A stretch of DNA of 43,021 bases. Origin: a virus. Where the stretch lies: IMG/VR virus record IMGVR_UViG_3300025137_000074, positions 1 through 43,021 of that record; one strand, given 5' to 3'. The translations under genes were made by a program, and so were the position numbers. The notes below the pieces were generated by a model that was not told where the DNA came from, made no database searches, and worked only from the letters and a program-made list of their open reading frames with translations. How positions within the stretch are numbered: the stretch's first letter is position 1; the number at the start of each line of letters is the position of its first letter. Shown here in pieces: positions 13,199-19,852 of this stretch.

Positions 13199-14513
13199 AC
13201 TTGTGCCTTAATTTTCCTATATCAGGTTTTCCTAATACATTAAGCTCTATGGGTACTATTAGTTTATCATAACTGATACCCTGGCCTGTTAATTTCTGGA
13301 TCAAACTATCAGTATTCACTGAATCATCATTCACACAGACTACAACATGTGTCTGAGAAGTACCAAACAACACAAGTTTTGTTGCTTGACTTTCGTCAAC
13401 AAGTTGTTGTGGATTAACTAACTCTCCGTTAATCCTTATAAAATCTTTATTACGTTTTTCAAAATAATAATTGTTTCCAACCGTGTTTACACGGTCACCT
13501 GTATTTAATGTATCCACATTAGAATCATTGATTTGGGTTGCTAAATGTTTACTTTTAACAATCACTAATTCACCGTGCCTATCAATTTTATACTCGGCAG
13601 TATCATCACAGTTTACGCCCATATCTTGTTGATTGTAGTCAGCAATATTTTGTTTGTTTATAAACTTGTGCATAATAGGAGGCAAACATTCTGTTAGCCC
13701 GTATATTACAACAACGTCACTAACACCTTGTTTAATTAGTTTTTCACAAAATGTTTTTGGAATCGTTGAGCCGCCAGTAAGTACATACTTAACATGACTT
13801 AAATCTAACTTGCTTAAATTTTCATACTGCTCGTAATTTGACGGAAACAATAGCATTGTATCAGGCTTGTGTTTATTAAATGTATCAACGTCATATGTGT
13901 CCCATAACTGAGGCAAAACGACCTTTTTACTAGAAAATAACGCAGGAAAGAAATACACAGTACTAACACCTAAGTGTACAATATTATGATAAAACCAACT
14001 TACTTTTGCTTCTTTCCAGTAGTGCTTGATACTATCGTTTGAAGCACAAGTAATACTTTCGTGTGTATGTTTTACTGTTTTAGAATGCCCTGTTGTACCA
14101 CTAGTAAACGATTCTAGTATAATATCATTGTGGTTAACACGATAAAGTTTTGATGGTTTAATATTGCCATCTAATTCAATATGAGGAACATTAACAGTTT
14201 CTACAATTACAGGTTGTATTCCACGAGTTAAAACAATTTTAATATTGCTCCTTGCACAGTACTCGTCATCAATGTAGTGATCGCCGCTAATAACAGGAAC
14301 AAGTCCGTAGTCAATAGAAGCAAACACTACTGCTAAATGATGTATGTCTTCTTGCAGACACAATGAAATACGATCGCCTCTTTTAAGTTTTTGACTCTCA
14401 AAGAAACACTGATATCCTCCAGCAAGACAAGTTAGCTCATCTTTACTGTAGATACGTTCGTTAGTGCAATCATGTATTTCAATATCGTTTTGTAATCTCG
14501 ATATTGAAATCAT
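13185..14513 (-). CDS. ANL-superfamily AMP-forming synthetase/ligase (acyl-CoA synthetase-like)
   Basis: A 442-residue enzyme of the adenylate-forming (AMP-binding) superfamily, which activates a carboxylic acid with ATP to an acyl-AMP and usually passes it to CoA or a carrier thiol. All key core motifs are visible in order: A3 phosphate loop TSGTTGHSKTVKHTH (137-151), A5 YGLTE (271-275), A7 TGD (338-340), the A8 hinge region around KRNKDFIRINGELVNP (353-368), and the A10 catalytic lysine in LGKPD (Lys429). The LTGGS segment at ~246-249 also fits the family. At 442 aa it is shorter than usual (about 500-550) but spans both N- and C-terminal subdomains. The acid substrate is unknown and no carrier-protein gene is nearby. 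It starts overlapping the stop of the histone-like gene (TAATG) and overlaps the small membrane protein downstream. Confidence 0.93.
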   Translation of the reverse strand: MISISRLQNDIEIHDCTNERIYSKDELTCLAGGYQCFFESQKLKRGDRISLCLQEDIHHLAVVFASIDYGLVPVISGDHYIDDEYCARSNIKIVLTRGIQPVIVETVNVPHIELDGNIKPSKLYRVNHNDIILESFTSGTTGHSKTVKHTHESITCASNDSIKHYWKEAKVSWFYHNIVHLGVSTVYFFPALFSSKKVVLPQLWDTYDVDTFNKHKPDTMLLFPSNYEQYENLSKLDLSHVKYVLTGGSTIPKTFCEKLIKQGVSDVVVIYGLTECLPPIMHKFINKQNIADYNQQDMGVNCDDTAEYKIDRHGELVIVKSKHLATQINDSNVDTLNTGDRVNTVGNNYYFEKRNKDFIRINGELVNPQQLVDESQATKLVLFGTSQTHVVVCVNDDSVNTDSLIQKLTGQGISYDKLIVPIELNVLGKPDIGKLRHKYVSN

Positions 14514-14695
14514 TACATACTGTTTTTCTTTTCTTGGATCTCAGCACGTCTTGATTTGGTAAGTTTACCAATGTCGCCTAGTGACTTTCTTGCTCGAGCG
14601 GCTGCGGCTTTAACACCTTTGTCTTCCCAAGCGGCATGCTCTTTTAAGTATGCTTCATAGGCTGCTACGATTTGTTCGTGAATTTGATTTGCCAT
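14513..14695 (-). CDS. Histone H1-like (Hc1-type) small basic protein, 60 aa
   Basis: A 60-residue protein with an N-terminal helix (IHEQIVAAYEAYLKEHAAWE) and a basic second half AAARARKSLGDIGKLTKSRR. The A-x-R-A-R-K-(A/S)-L-x-x-(I/L)-x-K-L pattern is that of bacterial histone H1-like Hc1 proteins and of small proteins common in marine T4-like phages. A DNA-binding or DNA-packing role is the family expectation; it may also be a virion protein. The gene is 9 bases downstream of gp46 and overlaps the ligase start by one base, so it is in the middle of the operon. Confidence 0.65.
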   Translation of the reverse strand: MANQIHEQIVAAYEAYLKEHAAWEDKGVKAAAARARKSLGDIGKLTKSRRAEIQEKKNSM

Positions 14696-14704
14696 GTTGT
14701 TCTC

Positions 14705-16474
14705 CTATATGACTTCGATATCTGTATTATAACTTGTAAACCCATTTTCTTTTGTAACTGTAAGTATGTTGTTTACACGACCAGCAAGTTCGTCTTTGTG
14801 CGACACAAGCCACACACTCTTTTTACGTTCTCTGCTAATCTTCTTTAGTATGGCAAGCGAGTTTTCAACTCCACTTGAATCCATTCCACTGTCAACTAAT
14901 TCATCAATGAATAACAAATTAATTGGCTGGTATAGATTTTCCCATACATCACGGAAAGCCCAACTTAAACTTAATATAAGTCTGTTACGTTCTCCACGAC
15001 TTAAATTGTCAAAATCTAAATCTCTTCCAAGCTCTTGTATTTCTACTGTTAAATCGTTTAAGAATACAACACTATGTGGTAATCCTATACGTTCTAAATA
15101 GTATGCTAATCGCTTGTTTAAGAATGCTAAGTTTTGATCAATAATTCTTTTTCTTATAAAACTATCTTTACTAGTTAGTAATCGTTGTAAAAACTCCTGA
15201 TGGTCTTTGACTCTTACAATTTCGTTAAGTGTAGTATAATCTACTTCTTGTATTGCAGTTTCCTGCATCTCTTGTATTTGTTCTGCGTATGGATCTACTT
15301 GTGCTAGTAAACCATCTAGTTCTGCTTTTAGTTTATCTAAACTACCTCTGTGATCATAAGCATCATCAAGAGACTCATAAAATACATTAGGTTCATCTCC
15401 AAGATCGCCTAGTTCGCCTAGTGCAATATTTAATGTATTTTCTTCAACACTATTTTTTTCTACAACATCTATTGCTTCTTGTAGAGATTCTTTTTTAGTG
15501 TTAATTGTATCTTCTTGTTTGTTATCGTGTATTTCTTGCCCACATGCATAACATTTGTGTTCGCTTAGTAGTGCTAATTCTTTTTCAAGTTTTTGTATAC
15601 TTTTATTGTTACGTTTTGTTTCAGCAGTTATTCTATCTAGTAAATCGTTTGTTTCTTTAATCTGTCTCTTTTTAGTTTTGTAATCTTTACGTTTACTGTG
15701 TGCTTCTAATTCTGCTTCAATATCAACATGCGATAATGCATCAAGCCCACTGTCAAGTTGTCTAGCATCTTCATCGTGTTTATTCTTCCACAATGTTTGT
15801 CTGCGTTTAAGTGCTTCAACTTGTTCTTCAATACGACCATTAGCATCAATTTGACTCTTGATACTAAACTCTTCTGTAGTTGCTAGTTCCTTACTAACTT
15901 TTAGTTGTTCTTTAAGTACATCTGCTTTTTCACTGAGCAATGTAATACCTAGTAACTGTTCGATAATAGCACGTTGATCGTTTGCTTTCATACTAAGGAA
16001 AGGTTCAGTGTATGTGTTTAGTGCAACAATATGTTTAAACATGTTGTGTTGCATACCAAGTAAACGTTCTATCTCTGCTTGTGTTTCTCGACTATCACCT
16101 TGTGCAGAATCACTTGCTTCTTGTTCGTGGTTATTAATATAAAACTTTAGTACATTTGGCTTACGTCCACGTTCAATCCTATACTGCATTCCTGAAAGTT
16201 CAAATTCACAAGTAACTAACATATTTTTACCGTTAGTTTTGTTTACCAAATTATCTCTACGAATGTTAGTTAAAGCCAGACCATATAGTGCATAACTTAA
16301 TGCATTAATTATAGTTGTTTTACCTGTACCGTTTCTTGAACCATTGTCACCACCACCAGTATCTAAGTTTTCACCTAGCACAAGTGTTAAGTCATCACGA
16401 TTAAAATCAACTGCCTGGGTACTATTACCCACACTCATAAAGTTTTTTGCTGTAAGATTGTTTATTTTAAACAA
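14705..16474 (-). CDS. gp46: Recombination endonuclease subunit gp46 (Rad50/SbcC-like)
   Basis: A 589-residue SMC-type ATPase, partner of gp47 in the Mre11/Rad50-like complex that resects DNA ends for recombination-dependent replication. The Walker A motif is GSRNGTGKTT at residues 45-54. Long coiled-coil arms flank a zinc-hook CYACGQE at ~308-314. The ABC signature is LSRGERNRLILSLSW and the Walker B is INLLFIDELVDSG near the C-terminus, followed by the SHKDEL switch region. Length is close to T4 gp46 (560 aa). It starts one base after the gp47 stop region (adjacent genes), the usual 47-46 order. Confidence 0.96.
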   Translation of the reverse strand: MFKINNLTAKNFMSVGNSTQAVDFNRDDLTLVLGENLDTGGGDNGSRNGTGKTTIINALSYALYGLALTNIRRDNLVNKTNGKNMLVTCEFELSGMQYRIERGRKPNVLKFYINNHEQEASDSAQGDSRETQAEIERLLGMQHNMFKHIVALNTYTEPFLSMKANDQRAIIEQLLGITLLSEKADVLKEQLKVSKELATTEEFSIKSQIDANGRIEEQVEALKRRQTLWKNKHDEDARQLDSGLDALSHVDIEAELEAHSKRKDYKTKKRQIKETNDLLDRITAETKRNNKSIQKLEKELALLSEHKCYACGQEIHDNKQEDTINTKKESLQEAIDVVEKNSVEENTLNIALGELGDLGDEPNVFYESLDDAYDHRGSLDKLKAELDGLLAQVDPYAEQIQEMQETAIQEVDYTTLNEIVRVKDHQEFLQRLLTSKDSFIRKRIIDQNLAFLNKRLAYYLERIGLPHSVVFLNDLTVEIQELGRDLDFDNLSRGERNRLILSLSWAFRDVWENLYQPINLLFIDELVDSGMDSSGVENSLAILKKISRERKKSVWLVSHKDELAGRVNNILTVTKENGFTSYNTDIEVI

Positions 16475-17488
16475 TTATAGATTCCTGTATATTTCCATTA
16501 ATAGGTTACTGTCGTATAACTCACTTTGTACTGCCGTAAGTTGACTGTAAACAATACTATCAACACTTTCAAAGTTAATTTCTACTTGTTCGTCAAATTC
16601 AGTCTCAACATTCTTTTGTGGCAATAGTGCAAGTTCTCTTACATCATACTGTTCATAGAATGTTTCTTTTATAAAGTTCGCTTCTTCATAACTGATATCA
16701 ATATCTAAATTAATTCTTGCATATGTTTTAGGCAACAATAACTTATCTGGATTATCAAGCAGGTCACTAAGTTTTAGTACACGGTACTTAGGTGCATCAG
16801 GCCATGCATGATATACATGTGGCTTATCCCATTCAAGTATCATTGCACCTCTGTCATCGTCCCACGCATCTGAATAGTTATGTGGAAAAGCATTACCAAT
16901 GTAACTTATGTTTCCTACTTCTTGTCTTTTGTGAAAGTGCCCGGTAAACATACGTTCAACACCTTTGAAGTGATTGTTCTTTAGTTCTCCGTGGTCGGGC
17001 ATTTGTACCATTGCATTCATATAAAAACTAGGAAGTTCAAAATGTCCTAGCATATACTTTGCTTCAATTTTTTTAATTTGTTTCCATTCATCGCCAACAA
17101 GCCATGGAACAATAGCAACATCACCTTCAACTGTAATATCGTTAAACAATCTTACATTAGGTAAATGCTTAATCCATGCTACACTATTGAAGTCACGTTT
17201 ATCTCTATAATACTCATCGTGGTTACCAGGCAAAAATATTACCTGATCAAACGCATCGCTAAGTTTAGTCATAGCCATAATACTGTAATTCAGTGTAGCA
17301 ACGTTTATACTTGCTCTGTGGTGGTGCCAATCACCAAGAAATAAACAAGTTTCTGCTCCTTGTTCTTTTCCTAGTTTAATAGCCCATTCAACAAATGCCA
17401 CACCATCTTCGTTATGTGCATATGCATTACTCTTGTTGCCAAAGTGTATATCCGTAAAGACTACTGCCTTCTTGAATAAGTTACTCAT
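16475..17488 (-). CDS. gp47: Recombination endonuclease subunit gp47 (Mre11/SbcD-like)
   Basis: A 337-residue metallophosphoesterase nuclease. The five family motifs are visible in order: DIHFG (residue ~13), GDWHHHR, GNHDE, GHFE and GHFHKR. These bind the two metal ions of the Mre11-type active site. It pairs with gp46 to process DNA ends, in T4 also supporting host-DNA degradation. Length matches T4 gp47 (339 aa). The gene follows gp55 after a 62-base gap and directly abuts gp46. I saw no frameshift or missing motif. Confidence 0.96.
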   Translation of the reverse strand: MSNLFKKAVVFTDIHFGNKSNAYAHNEDGVAFVEWAIKLGKEQGAETCLFLGDWHHHRASINVATLNYSIMAMTKLSDAFDQVIFLPGNHDEYYRDKRDFNSVAWIKHLPNVRLFNDITVEGDVAIVPWLVGDEWKQIKKIEAKYMLGHFELPSFYMNAMVQMPDHGELKNNHFKGVERMFTGHFHKRQEVGNISYIGNAFPHNYSDAWDDDRGAMILEWDKPHVYHAWPDAPKYRVLKLSDLLDNPDKLLLPKTYARINLDIDISYEEANFIKETFYEQYDVRELALLPQKNVETEFDEQVEINFESVDSIVYSQLTAVQSELYDSNLLMEIYRNL

Positions 17489-17550
17489 ACAAGTCCTAAC
17501 ATGTTTCTAATATATACGTTATTGTATAGGTTTTTTAAGCAAAGAGCAAC

Positions 17551-18384
17551 CTATTTCTTGTCTGCAGGTGCTACTACTTTAGATTCTTCAGCAATTCTAG
17601 TATTCCATTCACTGTTGTGTTGTCTGGTATAACTTGGTGTTAAATCATTCATTTCAAGTATATCATCACGTATGTTTTGATTACGTTTTTCGATGTTTAG
17701 TACTCTTGTAAAACTATTTGTAATAGCGGCAGTATAATAAGCAAATGGGTTTTGACTCTTTGATTCATCAAATTGTAAACCAATTTGTGCAAGTTGTACA
17801 AGTGCTTGTCCACGCATTTCATCAACATATGTATAACCACGCCAGTTATATCTGTGACTGTAACGTTCACATAGTTTCATGTACATGTTTGCAAGTTTGT
17901 TTGATGTTTTTCCATGATCCTGACTAAAGTAACCATTTTCCATTCCACCAACCCAATGACTTTTAGCCACTAGCTGTAGTTCTCCGTCATCATCATGTCT
18001 ATAATGCTGGTATGGAGGAAACAAACACTTGGTATGATGGTCTGCAACTGTTTTAGGAGTTTTCTTACGTCCTGGTTCTAATGGAATATGTTCAAATGTC
18101 ATTACACGGAACACTAGTTCACTTAACTGAAAACTTTCAGGGTCAACTGCAAAGTCTGCCATCTTTAGTTTTTTGTTATCGTTTTTCTCAAACGCCGCAC
18201 GTTGTATTCGGTCAGCCCGTGCTTTACGAGCTTCTTTAATTGAGGACTTGTCAATAGCGGCTACGCTTAATACAATACAATCAACATCTTTTGATTCGAT
18301 ATCAATATATGATCCGTAACTTGTTTTACTTTTGTGTATTTCTTTTAATAAATCTCTGTTGTTGAGATAGTTTCTGGTGGCCAT
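17551..18384 (-). CDS. gp55: Late-transcription sigma factor gp55
   Basis: A 277-residue sigma-like factor of the T4 gp55 family, which directs host RNA polymerase to TATAAATA late promoters together with the sliding clamp. The diagnostic core is NWRGYTYVDEMRGQALVQLA, FDESKSQNPFAYYTAAITNS and the segment RVLNIEKRNQNIRDDILEMN, which correspond to sigma region 2-like helices. It is longer than T4 gp55 (185 aa) because of an N-terminal ~110 residue extension (KDVDCIVLSVAAIDKSS and following), as in marine homologues. A TATAAT-like -10 is visible upstream on the minus strand (around 18415-18420). Late-type promoters recur across the window, consistent with its role. Confidence 0.92.
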   Translation of the reverse strand: MATRNYLNNRDLLKEIHKSKTSYGSYIDIESKDVDCIVLSVAAIDKSSIKEARKARADRIQRAAFEKNDNKKLKMADFAVDPESFQLSELVFRVMTFEHIPLEPGRKKTPKTVADHHTKCLFPPYQHYRHDDDGELQLVAKSHWVGGMENGYFSQDHGKTSNKLANMYMKLCERYSHRYNWRGYTYVDEMRGQALVQLAQIGLQFDESKSQNPFAYYTAAITNSFTRVLNIEKRNQNIRDDILEMNDLTPSYTRQHNSEWNTRIAEESKVVAPADKK

Positions 18385-18425
18385 TTAAGGGTTTCCTTAT
18401 AATTATATATGTACATTATAACGTA

Positions 18426-18433
18426 AATAAATA
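18426..18433 (+). promoter_or_regulatory. Late promoter AATAAATA for the baseplate operon
   Basis: AATAAATA followed by CATAGAG lies 25 bases upstream of the gp48-type start at 18458, in the 73-base gap divergent from gp55. An AAGAGGT-like Shine-Dalgarno follows at 18442-18448. The octamer has one mismatch to TATAAATA. Confidence 0.5.
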
Positions 18434-18457
18434 CATAGAGCAAGAGGTATTTTAATA

Positions 18458-19393
18458 ATGGGTAGAATTTTAAATAGTAAGGGCGATGTACAATACAATA
18501 GTAAAGGTGCACCGGTTTCACAATTAGCAAAAAACAAAGGTGTAACAACATCAACTGTTCCATCTTATGCAAGTTTTGGAGAGTTTGCAGACAAAAATCC
18601 AATGGCGGCTAATATTGTAGGTGGATTTATGCCTGGCATGAAAAACTTAGCAGGTGGTGGTGCTCCTGATATTGGTAGACTATTTGGTGCCGGTATTAGT
18701 AAAGGCGCTAGTGCTAATAAAAAAGGTGCTGCAATGAGTACTAGTTACCCAGTTGTTGGTAATAAAAACGCAGACCATAGAGTAAGACTTAGTTTACCTC
18801 CTAAAAGTAAAATTTTATATAATGGCAGTACTGGCGGTTTAATTTCACCGTTAGCCGAGACAAATGGAGTTGTATTTCCATATACTCCTGCTATTACATT
18901 TCAACATCAAGTTGATTATTCAAGAACAAGTCCTACACATAGTAATTATCCCTTTAATTTTTACAGTAATAGTTCAGTACAAGACATATTAGTAACTGGA
19001 ACATTTACTGTTGATTCAGGGCCTGATGCAATCTATGTAATGGCAGTAATACAATTTTTAAGAACAATTACAAAAATGTTTGGAGAAGCGGACGGAGCTC
19101 TTGCAGGTAACCCGCCTCCAATTATGAGATTAAGTGGACACGGACAACACTTAATGCCAAACATTCCTTGTGTTGTTAACAACGTATCGATTACACTACC
19201 CGCAGAAGTAGACTATATGGCAATACCAGGTCTGTCAGCAGGAGGTTTTGAAAGTTCACCAGGAACAACTCGTGTACCAAGACAAACTGAAATAAGTGTA
19301 GGCGTTACACCGGTTTACAGTAGAAATCAATTAAGAGAATTTGGTTTAGATACACTTGCAAGTGGAGCCGGTAGTTCAAAAGGATTCATCTAA
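18458..19393 (+). CDS. gp48: Baseplate tail-tube cap/initiator protein (gp48 or gp54 type)
   Basis: A 311-residue baseplate protein of the tail-tube cap family of marine T4-like phages, which sits on the hub and starts tube assembly. Characteristic parts are HRVRLSLPPKSKILYN (about residue 108), TNGVVFPYTPAITFQHQVDY, NYPFNFYSNSSVQDILVTG and the C-terminal half containing YVMAVIQFLRTITKMFG and PCVVNNVSITLPAEVDYM. The N-terminal ~90 residues are Gly/Ala-rich and may be disordered. In T4 gp48 and gp54 are distinct; only one such gene is visible here, and which it matches best needs alignment. It is the first gene of the long plus-strand baseplate operon, and its stop overlaps the next start (TAATG). 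Confidence 0.85.
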   Translation: MGRILNSKGDVQYNSKGAPVSQLAKNKGVTTSTVPSYASFGEFADKNPMAANIVGGFMPGMKNLAGGGAPDIGRLFGAGISKGASANKKGAAMSTSYPVVGNKNADHRVRLSLPPKSKILYNGSTGGLISPLAETNGVVFPYTPAITFQHQVDYSRTSPTHSNYPFNFYSNSSVQDILVTGTFTVDSGPDAIYVMAVIQFLRTITKMFGEADGALAGNPPPIMRLSGHGQHLMPNIPCVVNNVSITLPAEVDYMAIPGLSAGGFESSPGTTRVPRQTEISVGVTPVYSRNQLREFGLDTLASGAGSSKGFI

Positions 19394-19542
19394 TGGAAGA
19401 AAAAGTAACTGAAGGTGATGTACAAGCAGGCATAGAATTTATATATCACATGCGTGAACATTTACCAGATGTAGGCGTAGCAACTGTATATTTGTTTGCT
19501 TGTTATACAATTTACTTGTTATTAAAGAAATACATAAAGTAA
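19393..19542 (+). CDS. Short membrane protein inside the baseplate operon, 49 aa
   Basis: A 49-codon gene too short for most gene finders. Its ATG overlaps the preceding stop (TAATG), and its stop is 9 bases before the gp53 gene. The N-terminal half is acidic (MEEKVTEGDVQAGIEFIYHM); the C-terminal half is one transmembrane segment (VGVATVYLFACYTIYLLL) with a basic KKYIK end. Translational coupling and its retained frame argue for a real gene. The topology (N-out or N-in) and function are unknown; a holin-like or membrane-anchor role is only a guess. Confidence 0.65.
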   Translation: MEEKVTEGDVQAGIEFIYHMREHLPDVGVATVYLFACYTIYLLLKKYIK

Positions 19543-19551
19543 GGAAACATT

Positions 19552-19851
19552 ATGGCGTACAGTAATACCAGCCCTTATTATAGAACTGGAACAAACGTTA
19601 ATAGACAACTAGAAACATTAACACCTAGACCAATCAGTGCTTCAGCAGGTGACCAAATATTAACAATCAATACCACATATGAATATCGTCCAGACTTACT
19701 TGCGAACGACTTATATGATAACCCAAAGTTATGGTGGGTGTTTGCACAACGTAATCCAAATATAATTCATGACCCAATATGGGATATGAAACAAGGAGTT
19801 AATATATTCTTACCCGAGCAAGAACGACTATTTAATGATTTAGGAATATAA
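19552..19851 (+). CDS. gp53: Baseplate wedge protein gp53
   Basis: A 99-residue protein with the gp53 core: YYRTGTNVNRQLETLTPRPIS, then EYRPDLLANDLYDNPKLWWVFAQ (in parts), RNPNI and DPIWDMKQGVNIFLP. The WW..F..RN.N..DP....G..I..P pattern is shared with LysM-like wedge proteins of contractile tails. In T4, gp53 (196 aa) binds the wedge and links it to the hub; this version is a shortened marine type. An AAGGAAAC ribosome site precedes the ATG. The next gene begins 2 bases after the stop with a GTG start. Confidence 0.92.
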   Translation: MAYSNTSPYYRTGTNVNRQLETLTPRPISASAGDQILTINTTYEYRPDLLANDLYDNPKLWWVFAQRNPNIIHDPIWDMKQGVNIFLPEQERLFNDLGI

Positions 19852-19852
19852 C

